Shown: positions 53,901 to 63,450 of the stretch, piece after piece
Numbering within the stretch: position 1 is the stretch's first letter
How the letters are laid out: each line of letters starts with the position of its first letter
DNA from: Rhynchopus euleeides
Lineage: Eukaryota > Euglenozoa > Diplonemea > Diplonemida > Diplonemidae
Reading direction: 5' to 3'
Assembly (NCBI GenBank): GCA_963210315.1
Contig: OY723237.1
Location: 248,001-312,000 of the forward strand
Length of the DNA: 64,000 nt
The notes under the pieces: model-generated
Told to the model about the DNA's origin: nothing
Seen by the model: only the letters and a program-made list of their open reading frames with translations
Database searches by the model: none
Program-made: the position numbers and the translations under genes

Positions 53901-55497
53901 CGGTGGGAAATGTCTCTCCTTCCCGAAGGAGCACTCCGTGCGTTGGGCAGCTGCAACGTTCCGTCGCCTGAACGCGGCTGTGGTGAACTTTGACTTCACT
54001 GTCGCTATGCTCGGGGAGATCCAGCCGCCGCCGTTCTTCTTCCACAAGCTCACCCCCGAGTATTCCCTCTCGACTTGCATCTTGGCTGACGTCTTCGACA
54101 TCAATAAAGGGGTGAGCGAGGCGTTGCAGAAGCGAGACCTGTCGCTCTCGTCGATGGAGAGCATCCTGCAGAATGCACTGACAGTGCATAAGGTGCTGGC
54201 GCGCCAGCCTGGCAAGCACGAAGCCAAGTTCTATGAGAACCAGGGAACCACATCGTTGCCTCCGGGGGTAGTTGCCGAGATGACTTCCTGGCGCTCAAAG
54301 CTCTGCCACACCATCTACAAGGACCTGGCCAAGAGGTGGGAGGAGTATCCCTGCCGCTCATTCAGCTCTTTCTTCGCGACAAGTGGGAAGGACAGCACGT
54401 GCGAGTGCCTCATGGCGCTCGCTTCTCGCTTGGGTTACGACCAGGCAGAGATTCTCAGCATCGGCATGGAGTGGGTGAAGCTGCGGTTGGAATGCACAGA
54501 TCTCAGGGGAAACCTTCTGAAAGAGTTTGTCGTCGACTTCTTGCTGGAATCCGAGAGTTCGACGTTTGCGATAGTGCTTGAGGCCATGGTGGCACTGTCA
54601 CCCTCGACTGTGTTTGTGGAGGCTGCTTTTTCAGTTGTAACGCGCATGAGGGGATCGTTCCGGAAGGCACTCTCTGCCGCAAGCATCTCTCAAGAACTGG
54701 GCATCACTCTAGAGCTGTCACATGATGACGCGGCGCGCAAGATCATCGTTGAAGAAACAGTCAACACGTTCCTCGCCAACAAGAAGCGCCGCTTCACTGC
54801 GCGTTCCCTGACGCCTCTTCCAACTCTGACAACCGTGGAGCTCGTTGACCTCGATGCAGCCATGGGTTCTCTATTTGCTGGCGTGGAGGATTGTGATGAG
54901 GAATCGGACGGCAGCTGGGAAGATGACAACGCCGATGCATTGTCGATTGTCAGCCTCGTGGAGGAAGTCCCTGAGGATCCCTTCCTCACTTCGTTGCTTG
55001 CAGATGCCGCACCCCCCGTCGTGCCTCCAGCCACCCTGCAACATGTCACCTTCCAGCTCCCCGCTTCATCGACCCCGGGCACCCCATCGACACTCCCCAC
55101 ACCTCAGCCGGAAGAACCGCCGCAGCTGCCTCCCACACAGGCGGCACCGGCAGAGCGCAGGAGGGAGGTTGGGCCGCACCCCGAGGAGCCCCAGGAGAAA
55201 AGGGCCCGCGTCCATGTCGACATCGATGTCGACATGGAGGAGGATTGGGGAGAGTGGGCGTACGTTTCGGACGCCGAAACTTCCGAGTGAGCCATCATCG
55301 TTCTTAGAAGGGGGGGGGGGGTGGGGGCGGGGGGGTGGTTTTCATCGTAGAAATCATAGAAAAAGTCCCGCCTGACGGGCACGCGCCTGAAACCTGTGGG
55401 GGGGTGAGCAAAAAATCCCTTGTAAAAATTCTTAGAAAAAACCTGGTTCCCCGACCCAAAAAACCCGGAAAAAGGGCTGGTTCCCCGCCCAGGCCTG
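50903..55497 (+). mobile_element. Complete hAT-superfamily DNA transposon, 4.6 kb
   Basis: The 8-bp direct repeat GCCCGCAG flanks it at 50895-50902 and 55498-55505. Ends start CAGGGCTG and, inverted, CAGGCCTG, with further subterminal GGCTGGTTCCCC on both sides in inverted order. The insertion splits repeat family R. Copies at 7214 and 22395 show the uninterrupted GCGCGCAG site. It carries one long transposase ORF with no break, so it may be active or recently active. Confidence 0.92.
51319..55290 (+). CDS. hAT transposase, 1323 aa, with possible USP-like N-terminal domain
   Basis: Start chosen at ATG 51319 (A at -3, G at +4); the open frame continues upstream, with another ATG at 51154. Residues ~20-290 resemble a ubiquitin-specific protease fold: a GSFVTILQLL segment like the Cys box but without the Cys, two CxxC-type pairs (CPSCG, CTC), LLFLSTQRF, YRFVGAS, and LKWKSITTDRVT to ALVLYARE; no catalytic His is obvious. 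Residues ~553-605 form a BED/C2H2-like finger (RWRCTTC ... IRRHMGGAAH). The RNase H-like transposase core has KVDGTTF (about 722), FAADGAST (about 791) and a C-terminal dimerisation region with STVFVEAAFSVVTRMRGSFR (about 1095-1115), typical of hAT. The tail is Pro-rich then acidic. It would bind the element ends and cut and paste it. Confidence 0.88.
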   Translation: MVRTTAKISGSFWAFRPEGASRGVASGSGSFVTILQLLACTVLRECQGVLSNLLQSLRSTTPDENEPQMITSQDPQRPNPDVSLSALGHKHPHLKHLCTTKSATVYSCPSCGEFRTAITDSMVVMLGVVKDEVQRVASQFMEKQGPCTCGAVRAAQFCVEKAPHLLFLSTQRFSASGEKQKHLTELAETVNVKELRDLSALRELGVDGNGVVQVGTVQPVNHRYRFVGASCTKSGLTLAKGIAWETLCARGPATTLKWKSITTDRVTDCSVAPFNRANAKPALVLYAREASDGDGHDVDASHDAPPPPPPDPLAASPAATTAAPVAPAPHAAFYTGEGACHVAAFDSAGRLSPWLTAMKLAQSTGGVNIGLVPGWVQRDLYSSGHYCLRVLDCLARSIPITEPTRTSAAALLEGVDSPEAEALTVKLRRPRLMDTRFLVDEELDTNTASVALQTFRTSRGLNVHFSIVDTTQPRTFGLLLPSLMAQYPLRLVFDTAKAHFLLLMAANKKYVPEGSMVNGLLRIQQRQAQLAIQEKQQRKIHAAASGVVRLPDGRWRCTTCAPFLVQLEGEFSEQPHLLRYARGEASMSATTVGRQQSNIRRHMGGAAHKRAVQLSTPGSENTNVTATDIPKQTLCAKVKVTSEQYTSLVNLVYNVATATQRAEGLSSVGARLQDDKRKGLHVLDTHYSRKVAKEFQTILWEVLLRGVVGAVRACRAATLKVDGTTFARIDLMIVIVSGISRTDCAMKDWCVGTVDLKKADAESQKDELVKLFDSLQLSQWARRSLKGFAADGASTMKSLRGKLEIAWGCTLIDVHDAAHMHQLSVGLIKKTRKVVEHSRLLRHWFAFFRSTARQKSLQIISGGKCLSFPKEHSVRWAAATFRRLNAAVVNFDFTVAMLGEIQPPPFFFHKLTPEYSLSTCILADVFDINKGVSEALQKRDLSLSSMESILQNALTVHKVLARQPGKHEAKFYENQGTTSLPPGVVAEMTSWRSKLCHTIYKDLAKRWEEYPCRSFSSFFATSGKDSTCECLMALASRLGYDQAEILSIGMEWVKLRLECTDLRGNLLKEFVVDFLLESESSTFAIVLEAMVALSPSTVFVEAAFSVVTRMRGSFRKALSAASISQELGITLELSHDDAARKIIVEETVNTFLANKKRRFTARSLTPLPTLTTVELVDLDAAMGSLFAGVEDCDEESDGSWEDDNADALSIVSLVEEVPEDPFLTSLLADAAPPVVPPATLQHVTFQLPASSTPGTPSTLPTPQPEEPPQLPPTQAAPAERRREVGPHPEEPQEKRARVHVDIDVDMEEDWGEWAYVSDAETSE

Positions 55498-57011
55498 GCC
55501 CGCAGAGTGATTTTTTTTTGGTGAAAAACGATTTCAACAGTTGTCCAACAGTTGCTGTACAAGACGGCACACCGTTCTCTGCGCATGGGCTGCTGCACGT
55601 GAATCATTTGGATGTCCGAGGGGCTATCGGAACGAGGAGGGCCACGAGCCTGAACTACCCGCCAGCAGTGATCCCGTGCCAGGGCTGGCAGGGGGCCGCG
55701 GCCCCACCTCCCTTTTTCTGTAATTGTTTGGGAGGGTGGGCCGCCAGGGGTGGCATGGCCCTACCCTCGGCCCTACCTCCCGGGTCAGATTTTGGGGCTT
55801 TTGGGTTCGGCCTTGTGGCCGAGTTTTCATGCGCCGCAGCGTATGAAAACCCAACGGCATGCTGGGGGCTTGATGGTGTTCATCGAAGCGCACCTCATCA
55901 TGCCCCAAGCGAAGGACCATCCCCGCCTGGAATGTGCAACAGCACCAACCGGTGTGGGGACTAGCCTTCGAAGACTTTCAGGATGTTCACTACCGTGGCC
56001 TCCGGCGGCTGGGGGGCTGGATTCCTGATTTTTGATCCAGCAGGACGACCAAAGGCAGCAACATCCGGTGCCTCTCGAATTGGGTGAAAATGTTCTGTGG
56101 CCGTGCATTCGATCCTGTTTGCATCATACCACGGGAAGTCGGGGCGGGGTTGGGCTGCACTTTTTTTCTCGCGAGCTCGGCCACCCTGTGCCCGACCTCT
56201 TTTTTGGTTTGCCCGACCCCCAGCGAGATCACTGGCAGCCAGACCTTGTTCAACATAAACAGCAGACAAGAGAGCAGCATGGAGTGTGGGGCAGCTGCCG
56301 TGCTCCCACAAAAACATCGCACCTCTCGCGCTGCCTACACGAAAGGGACGGGTAACCTGCAGGTCACCCACAGCAGCCTACTGCCTACGTCCTATACAAG
56401 ATCGGCGCCGACCACACGAAAGGCTGTTCGATCTGCGGCGCAAGAAGAAGCTCCGGTGGGAACAGAACTGAGCGGCAACAGGATGCAATGCAGGCCCACA
56501 TCCGTTGCCCTGCGGCAAGAGCAGTCACATCGATTTCGTTGACAGGGCCTGCCCACTGGTGTGTGACGGGGTGACCTGCAGATGGTGAGCTGGCCCACGG
56601 CAGAACACCTGGGACGGGGGATGGCTGCGACTGGGCAATACCTAACTCGTCATGATGCAGGACTGCGGACAATTGGTCCAAGAGAGCAAGTATGGCTCCC
56701 GCTCAGCTCTCACTGAAGCTGAACCAGATGCAAGTGGTGGGAGGAGGAGGGGGTCCCAGGGGAGGACACACCGGGCGGCAACCCACGAGGACTGGCCCGT
56801 CCCAGTCGACAGAAGAACAAAGCAGGAACACGGAGTCACCTGAAACGACACGCTGAAGTGTGGGAGGAGGAGGCGAGCACAAAAGGGCGTCGGCTACCGC
56901 ACGCCCTTTGGCCGCAGCCGACGACGACCGAACCGGCCACCGGCCGGGAGGTGCGTGTGGCGTGGGGGGCGAAGCCCCCCACGCAAGGGGGGTCCGGGGG
57001 GCGAAGCCCCC
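55498..57011. other. Continuation of family R and other repeats; no gene called
   Basis: 55506-55700 matches family R (compare 7218-7500) with gaps. 55984-56022 is a partial GGCGGCTGGGGGGC repeat. 56340-56600 keeps a faint match to 7620-7700 (ACGGGTxACCTGCAGGTC). 56860-56955 matches 23530-23640. A short Cys-containing stretch (KGCSICGARRSS near 56420) is not enough for a gene call. Confidence 0.55.
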
Positions 57012-59290
57012 CGGAAAAAAATTTGGGGTTTTTTGGCCTATTTTTGGCCATTTTCCGCTGCATTTGTTTGATTTTGGGTCGGGAAAGGTATGGCCAGGAA
57101 GTGGGAAAAATTGAGGAAAAAGTCGGAAATTTTCAGGTTTGCCCATATAAACCATGGGTCACAGATTCCGATTTTTGGGTCAGACTCCAAGTTTGACACA
57201 AGGGAAAATAGGCAAAAATTTTCACCTATTTTTGGTCACCTAAGGGGGGGGCTTCGCTCCGGGTCACTGACCCAAGCTGACCCAGATTGACCCGGAGCGA
57301 AGCCCCCCATTTTCCTAAGGTGAAAAACCCCAGGGTGACCCAAATTGACCCAAATTGACCCGGAGCGAAGACCCCCATGTTCGTTCCCATAGGAAAAAAT
57401 TTGGGGTTTTTTGGCCTATTTTTGGCCATTTTCCGCTGCATTTGTTTGATTTTGGGTCGGGAAAGGTATGGCCAGGAAGTGGGAAAAATTGAGGAAAAAG
57501 TCGGAAATTTTCAGGTTTGCCCATATAAACCATGGGTCACAGATTCCGATTTTTGGGTCAGACTCCAAGTTTGACACAAGGGAAAATAGGCAAAAATTTT
57601 CACCTATTTTTGGTCACCTAAGGGGGGGGGCTTCGCTCCGGGTCACTGACCCAAGCTGACCCAGATTGACCCGGAGCGAAGCCCCCCATTTTCCTAAGGT
57701 GAAAAACCCCAGGGTGACCCAAATTGACCCAAATTGACCCGGAGCGAAGACCCCCATGTTCGTTCCCATAGGAAAAAATTTGGGGTTTTTTGGCCTATTT
57801 TTGGCCATTTTCCGCTGCATTTGTTTGATTTTGGGTCGGGAAAGGTATGGCCAGGAAGTGGGAAAAATTGAGGAAAAAGTCGGAAATTTTCAGGTTTGCC
57901 CATATAAACCATGGGTCACAGATTCCGATTTTTGGGTCAGACTCCAAGTTTGACACAAGGGAAAATAGGCAAAAATTTTCACCTATTTTTGGTCACCTAA
58001 GGGGGGGGGCTTCGCTCCGGGTCACTGACCCAAGCTGACCCAGATTGACCCGGAGCGAAGCCCCCCATTTTCCTAAGGTGAAAAACCCCAGGGTGACCCA
58101 AATTGACCCAAATTGACCCGGAGCGAAGACCCCCATGTTCGTTCCCATAGGAAAAAATTTGGGGTTTTTTGGCCTATTTTTGGCCATTTTCCGCTGCATT
58201 TGTTTGATTTTGGGTCGGGAAAGGTATGGCCAGGAAGTGGGAAAAATTGAGGAAAAAGTCGGAAATTTTCAGGTTTGCCCATATAAACCATGGGTCACAG
58301 ATTCCGATTTTTGGGTCAGACTCCAAGTTTGACACAAGGGAAAATAGGCAAAAATTTTCACCTATTTTTGGTCACCTAAGGGGGGGGGCTTCGCTCCGGG
58401 TCACTGACCCAAGCTGACCCAGATTGACCCGGAGCGAAGCCCCCCATTTTCCTAAGGTGAAAAACCCCAGGGTGACCCAAATTGACCCAAATTGACCCGG
58501 AGCGAAGACCCCCATGTTCGTTCCCATAGGAAAAAATTTGGGGTTTTTTGGCCTATTTTTGGCCATTTTCCGCTGCATTTGTTTGATTTTGGGTCGGGAA
58601 AGGTATGGCCAGGAAGTGGGAAAAATTGAGGAAAAAGTCGGAAATTTTCAGGTTTGCCCATATAAACCATGGGTCACAGATTCCGATTTTTGGGTCAGAC
58701 TCCAAGTTTGACACAAGGGAAAATAGGCAAAAATTTTCACCTATTTTTGGTCACCTAAGGGGGGGGGCTTCGCTCCGGGTCACTGACCCAAGCTGACCCA
58801 GATTGACCCGGAGCGAAGCCCCCCATTTTCCTAAGGTGAAAAACCCCAGGGTGACCCAAATTGACCCAAATTGACCCGGAGCGAAGACCCCCATGTTCGT
58901 TCCCATAGGAAAAAATTTGGGGTTTTTTGGCCTATTTTTGGCCATTTTCCGCTGCATTTGTTTGATTTTGGGTCGGGAAAGGTATGGCCAGGAAGTGGGA
59001 AAAATTGAGGAAAAAGTCGGAAATTTTCAGGTTTGCCCATATAAACCATGGGTCACAGATTCCGATTTTTGGGTCAGACTCCAAGTTTGACACAAGGGAA
59101 AATAGGCAAAAATTTTCACCTATTTTTGGTCACCTAAGGGGGGGGGCTTCGCTCCGGGTCACTGACCCAAGCTGACCCAGATTGACCCGGAGCGAAGCCC
59201 CCCATTTTCCTAAGGTGAAAAACCCCAGGGTGACCCAAATTGACCCAAGTTGACCCAAATTGACCCGGAGCGAAGACCCCCAGTGGCTTC
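57012..59290. repeat. 379-bp tandem repeat, six units
   Basis: Units repeat every 378-379 bp with almost no change. Each has GGTTTTTTGGCCTATTTTTG, an AT-rich middle, then GCTTCGCTCCGGGTC facing GACCCGGAGCGAAGC, which form a ~20-bp perfect hairpin stem, followed by tandem TGACCCAAAT units. Small open frames recur in each unit but are a by-product of repetition. The array ends in an A run near 59324-59347. Confidence 0.93.
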
Positions 59291-59478
59291 ATTTGGCCAA
59301 AAACGTTCAATTTACCCTTCCCCAAAAAAAAAAAAAAAAAAAAAAAATTCGAAAGGGTCCCCCTACAAATCGCCGGTCTTATGGTGCCCCTGACGACCCC
59401 ATATTGCGTAGTTTGTGCGTAGTGAAAAGGGGGGGGGGGGGGGTCTCATTTTTTGATTTACTCAGCCATTCTCTGTCT

Positions 59479-59682
59479 CTATGCCGGGACCCCAAACTCA
59501 AGGAGTTCTTGCTGTTCCGGGGTCAGTGAGGGTGCAGGCGCTTCAGGTGCTGCAGGTGCTGCAGGTTCTTCAGGTGCTGCAGCGCTGGCAGCCTTCGGTG
59601 CGGGTTTCGACGCAGTCTTTGCAGGTCTCTTTGGGGGTGCCCTTTGGCGCGGTGCCTGCTTCAGCTCGTCGGGTGGAAGCAT
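59479..59682 (-). CDS. Small Ala/Pro/Lys-rich ORF, candidate 3' exon
   Basis: 67 aa from ATG 59682: KRPAKTASKPAPKAASAAAP, then EEPAAPAAPEAPAPSLTPEQ, ending LLEFGVPA. The composition resembles disordered tails of histone H1-like or ribosomal proteins. The 49 bp before it are a direct duplication (GATGCGTTGAxGCTTCCACC near 59670 and 59720). It may be the last exon of the 60083 gene, but I could not find splice sites that keep the frame. Confidence 0.35.
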   Translation of the reverse strand: MLPPDELKQAPRQRAPPKRPAKTASKPAPKAASAAAPEEPAAPAAPEAPAPSLTPEQQELLEFGVPA

Positions 59683-59765
59683 CAACGCATCATTAAGCGG
59701 TGCCTGCTTCAGCTCCTCCGGGTGGAAGCGTCAACGCATCATTAAGGAAGAAGGAAGCACAGTTG

Positions 59766-60083
59766 CTACGCTTTTTTGCAGCTGCAGGAAACGACACTAT
59801 ACCCAACAACAATCCCCAGACCGTCGAGGGAGAGTGGGCGCCTGGATCCCGTGACACAGATCTCTAGTGCCGTTGTGATCCCCTCGGATAACGTCTCCTG
59901 GACGTTGTCAGCGGAGGTTGCCTGTGTGGCGGTGACCTCCGTATACCCCGCGGGATCCAGTGCCAGTAGCGCCTTCTTCAGCTTTTCGTCGACCCCTCGG
60001 CCGACGCTCTCCTTGATGTCAAGGGCCACCTTCAGGGTGGCACCTCGCAGCGCCCTGAAGGCTGTGATCGTATCATCATTCAC
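59766..60083 (-). CDS. Small 105-aa ORF, unidentified
   Basis: ATG at 60083 gives MNDDTITAFRALRGATLKVA, then LDIKESVGRGVDEKLKKALL, then ALDPAGYTEVTATQATSADN, ending in a stop at 59766. It reads like a compact helical protein. I recognise no family. The last ~10 codons (YSVVSCSCKKA) may be intron, because GG|GTATAG near 59810 resembles the donors used by other genes here. Confidence 0.4.
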   Translation of the reverse strand: MNDDTITAFRALRGATLKVALDIKESVGRGVDEKLKKALLALDPAGYTEVTATQATSADNVQETLSEGITTALEICVTGSRRPLSLDGLGIVVGYSVVSCSCKKA

Positions 60084-60957
60084 AATCTCGAGGGTGTTCT
60101 ACGCGGCTCCTGGAACTCACTTCCTTCTCAGGTGTTTCTGGGCATGGGGCAACCTTGCCCAGGTGTTTCTGGAGTCCCGCCCCACATGTCGTGCGTTCTT
60201 TCGTACGGTGTATAGTGAGTTCTGGCAATAATTTTTTGCTCGGTCAGCGCAGTGCCTCCAGTCCTGTCTCAGTAGCCACACAGAAAGGGGGACCAAAAAA
60301 AACTGGGGGGGGACCAAAAAGCGAGACCCCCCCCCCAGATTGCGTAGTTTGTGCGTAGTGAAAAAGGGGTAAATCAGGGGCACCATCTTAGGAAATTTTT
60401 TTTTGGGCACCCAGATTTCAAAAATTTTCAAACTATTTGAACGATTTTGAACGATTTTTGGCCGTGCTCGTAGCATTCCCCGTTGAGGGGGTCGCTATTT
60501 CGTGTTCTCCTGGCCGCACGGAGGCATTGCCTTACGTCGCCTCTTCCTCTTTTCCTTTGGTGGTGTGTTGGTCTGGCACAGAGGGCGGGACCGTGCTGAT
60601 ATGCACAGTGACGACTCTCCCTTTTGTTTTGTGCCCGCCTCCACCGAGATTCGGCTGATGCCTCTCAGACTGGGGGCGGGCGGTCGCCGACCCTTTTCTG
60701 TACGAGGTTTTCCACAGGCTGCACACCTGCCCCGCGGCTGTGTGGCAGTCTTCGCGGAGTGCAATGCGAAGGTCTGGCCTGACGTGGTGTGACTATTTAG
60801 ACTCCAGGTGTCTCCACCCTTCCTGGTCTGGGGAGCCTCGGTACCCAAGCAGTTTTCGGTCATGCCCTGGACCACGGCCGTGCTAGACTCCTGGTGCAGG
60901 CACCCGTCATGGTCCGGGGACGGCCCCCCCAGGCAGTTTAACGTCTTACCCAGGACC
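60084..60957. other. No gene recognised
   Basis: 60260-60360 holds C- and G-runs and CAGATTGCGTAGTTTGTGCG, shared with 59400-59420 (ATATTGCGTAGTTTGTGCG). The minus-strand frame from 61412 to 60495 is Arg/Gly/Thr-rich and extends through the duplicated unit; I treat it as chance. Confidence 0.45.
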
Positions 60958-61579
60958 TTTTTTTTTTCCCCTCTTGTGTCCCATGCCTTGTTTGCAGTGA
61001 TCGCATTGTTGGCCATCCTTGCTGTAGTTCGGCATGCCGCCCTTCCCACCTTCCCCCACCCCCTCCCCGGCGGTTTTGCTCTCCGTGTGGTTTGGTGGTA
61101 CTGGTGAGCCATCTGGGGAAAGAACCTTGACAATCCCGGGCCGGCAGTACGTTCGTCACCCCCACGGGCTCGGCCGGTTTCTAAACCTTTAGGCAATCTA
61201 CGTCCGCAGGCCAAGAACCCGGTGTGCAGATGCACGTTGGGAGCCCCCTGAAGTCCGCACACGCCCTCTCTGAGTAGTCCCCGACCAAGCGCTGGCCTCT
61301 CTGACCGACTACCATGCCGCCGCAGGCCAAGAACCCGGTGTGCCGAAGCACGTTGGGAGCCCCCTGAAGTCAACACAGCACCCCGCCAGTGGCTCCAGCT
61401 GTCCCTCCCCATGTCAGAGTTGACGGAAAAAGGCGGACCCTCTTTTGTCCCAGTGCTCCGTGCTATGCACTGGGACCCCGTTGCCCAGGCGGACCAGCCT
61501 GGGGGAGCCCTCGGGGTGTGGGGTTGAGTTTTACGACTTCCCTAGGTCTTAGGTAGTTTAAGGTCGTGCCCAGGACCTG
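60958..61579. repeat. 0.62-kb direct duplication, left copy
   Basis: Matches 61740-62360 almost exactly, from the T run before CCCTCTTGTGTCCCATGCC to CGTGCCCAGGACCTGG. Inside is a smaller duplication of GCAGGCCAAGAACCCGGTGT at 61208 and 61323. Confidence 0.9.
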
Positions 61580-61580
61580 G

Positions 61581-61652
61581 CTCCGCTGCGGGGAATTGAA
61601 CCCCGGTCTGCCGGGTGAGAGCCGGCTGTTCTAACCACTATACTACAGCGGA
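61581..61652 (-). tRNA. tRNA-Glu (anticodon CTC)
   Basis: 72 nt on the minus strand. The acceptor TCCGCTG pairs with CAGCGGA, the anticodon stem GCCGG/CCGGC closes the loop CTCTCAC, and the T arm is CGGGG-TTCAATT-CCCCG. A and B boxes (TAGTGGTTAGAAC region and GGTTCAATTCC) are present. No intron. No T run follows within about 100 nt, so termination is unclear. Confidence 0.92.
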
Positions 61653-61657
61653 CAAAC

Positions 61658-61739
61658 TGACGAGAGTGGGGTTTGAACCCACGCCCCCGAAGAGACCAGG
61701 GCCTTAACCTGGCGCCTTAGACCACTCGGCCATCTCGCC
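61658..61739 (-). tRNA. tRNA-Leu (anticodon AAG)
   Basis: 82 nt on the minus strand, with the long variable arm expected for Leu. The acceptor GGCGAGA pairs with TCTCGTC (one G-T pair), the anticodon stem CCAGG/CCTGG closes the loop TTAAGGC, and the T arm is GTGGG-TTCAAAC-CCCAC with discriminator A. It lies 5 nt upstream of tRNA-Glu with no T run between, so the two may be co-transcribed. Confidence 0.93.
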
Positions 61740-62360
61740 TTTTTTTTTTCCCTCTTGTGTCCCATGCCTTGTTTGCAGTGATCGCATTGTTGGCCATCCT
61801 TGCTGTAGTTCGGCATGCCGCCCTTCCCACCTTCCCCCACCCCCTCCCCGGCGGTTTTGCTCTCCGTGTGGTTTGGTGGTACTGGTGAGCCATCTGGGGA
61901 AAGAACCTTGACAATCCCGGGCCGGCAGTACGTTCGTCACCCCCACGGGCTCGGCCGGTTTCTAAACCTTTAGGCAATCTACGTCCGCAGGCCAAGAACC
62001 CGGTGTGCAGATGCACGTTGGGAGCCCCCTGAAGTCCGCACACGCCCTCTCTGAGTAGTCCCCGACCAAGCGCTGGCCTCTCTGACCGACTACCATGCCG
62101 CCGCAGGCCAAGAACCCGGTGTGCCGAAGCACGTTGGGAGCCCCCTGAAGTCAACACAGCACCCCGCCAGTGGCTCCAGCTGTCCCTCCCCATGTCAGAG
62201 TTGACGGAAAAAGGCGGACCCTCTTTTGTCCCAGTGCTCCGTGCTATGCACTGGGACCCCGTTGCCCAGGCGGACCAGCCTGGGGGAGCCCTCGGGGTGT
62301 GGGGTTGAGTTTTACGACTTCCCTAGGTCTTAGGTAGTTTAAGGTCGTGCCCAGGACCTG
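61740..62360. repeat. 0.62-kb direct duplication, right copy
   Basis: Second copy of 60958-61579. The tRNA pair sits exactly at the T run that joins the two copies. Confidence 0.9.
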
Positions 62361-62640
62361 GAGGGCATACCCGGGTATTTTCTGGACCAAAAATCAAACT
62401 ATTGAGGTCCTGGCCGGACATGTCCGGGGGGGGGGGTCAAAATTGGATTTCCCGAATTTCCGGGTCCGGACATGTCCGCCCGGACATCCGGACACCAGAA
62501 AATGTCCGCCCTGTCCGGGGCGGACATTTCTGGATGTCCGGATGTCCGCCCGGACATGTCCGGGCGGGAAATTCGGGAAATGTCCGGGGGGGGGGGGGGG
62601 GCAGGCCTGTCGCTAACTTTTCGATTTTGGAGATTTGGTG
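62361..62640. repeat. Cluster of GGACATGTCC palindromes
   Basis: Between 62410 and 62590 the 10-mer GGACATGTCC occurs three times and the half forms GGACATTT, ATGTCCG and GGACATCC many more. A smaller cluster is at 63488-63536. It folds extensively; no ORF is supported. Confidence 0.65.
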
Positions 62641-63180
62641 GGTTGACGCTCCTGTTTTGGGGGGGGGATCAGGGGGGAAACCACTAGGGGTCAATTTTTC
62701 TCGCGCGCGCTTCGCGCGCGCTCGTGTTGTTGCCAAATTTTCCCATCGGTGGACCACTAGGTGGGCACGGTGTGAGGCGCTGGGTTCCTTCCGTGGTTCC
62801 TCTCCCGCTCGCGCCGTCGGGTGTCGGAGGAAACCAAAAAATGGCTTTCGGGACCATAATTTCGACGCTGCCCCCTGATATGCCACGGCCGTCAAAGCGC
62901 AAGGACTTGGTTACTAGACGGGCACGCGAGAAGGGGGGGTCTGGGGGGCAGAGCCCCCCAGCCGCCGGAGGCCACGGTAGTGAACATCTGTTCATTGTGG
63001 GCGTACAGATTCTGTGTGAGTTGGCTGCGTCCCCCTGAGGCGACTGGAGTGGTTGGATTCCCTGACCCGGTGGGAATCGAATGACTTGAGTACGAGACAT
63101 ACGCCACAGGGGGGTCTGGGGGGCGGAGCCCCCCAGCCGCCGGAGGCCACGGTAGTGATCATCTGTTCCTGCAAAACCAG
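62641..63180. other. Palindromes and two inverted GGCGGCTGGGGGGC repeats
   Basis: 62700-62723 is a perfect CGCGCGCGCTTCGCGCGCGC-type palindrome. Copies of the dispersed hairpin repeat lie at 62934-62992 and 63107-63166, both minus strand, each ending GGTAGTGAxCATCTGTTC. No gene seen. Confidence 0.65.
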
Positions 63181-63184
63181 ACTC

Positions 63185-63450
63185 TCTTCGACGTCGACCC
63201 AGTGAAAGTGGGTTGACGCTTGGTCGACGCTTGGTGAGCGTCGACCCAGTGGAACCGGGTCAACGCCAGGTTAGCGTCGACCTAGTGTAATAAATGGGTT
63301 GACGCTTGGTCCAGGCTTGAATGGCAACCCAGTTGGTCCACTGGGTCGACGCTCCAAGCCTCGACCAAGCGTCAACCCAGTCCACTGGGTCGACGCTTTT
63401 TTATGGGGGGGGAAACCCAAAATCACTGGGTCGACGGTCGACGCTTAGCG
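63185..63450. repeat. Cluster of GTCGACGC / TTGACGCTTGG units
   Basis: At least ten copies of GGGTTGACGCTTGG, CACTGGGTCGACGCT or their complements, in both orientations, arranged so that neighbours can pair. No ORF. Confidence 0.65.

Noticed and set aside
57012..59290. CRISPR-like regular spacing
   Set aside because: The whole 379-bp unit is repeated, with no short repeat/unique spacer pattern, and the window is eukaryotic.
60495..61412. 305-aa minus-strand ORF
   Set aside because: Runs through the duplicated 0.62-kb unit, is Arg/Gly/Thr-rich without domains, and overlaps competing frames of similar quality.
61643..61840. CxxC...GH zinc-knuckle-like peptide next to the tRNAs
   Set aside because: Lacks the fourth ligand, and the frame reads straight into the tRNA-Leu gene.
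62410..62590. p53-type response elements (GGACATGTCC half-sites)
   Set aside because: The motif matches the half-site, but nothing suggests an animal genome and the cluster looks like repeat structure.
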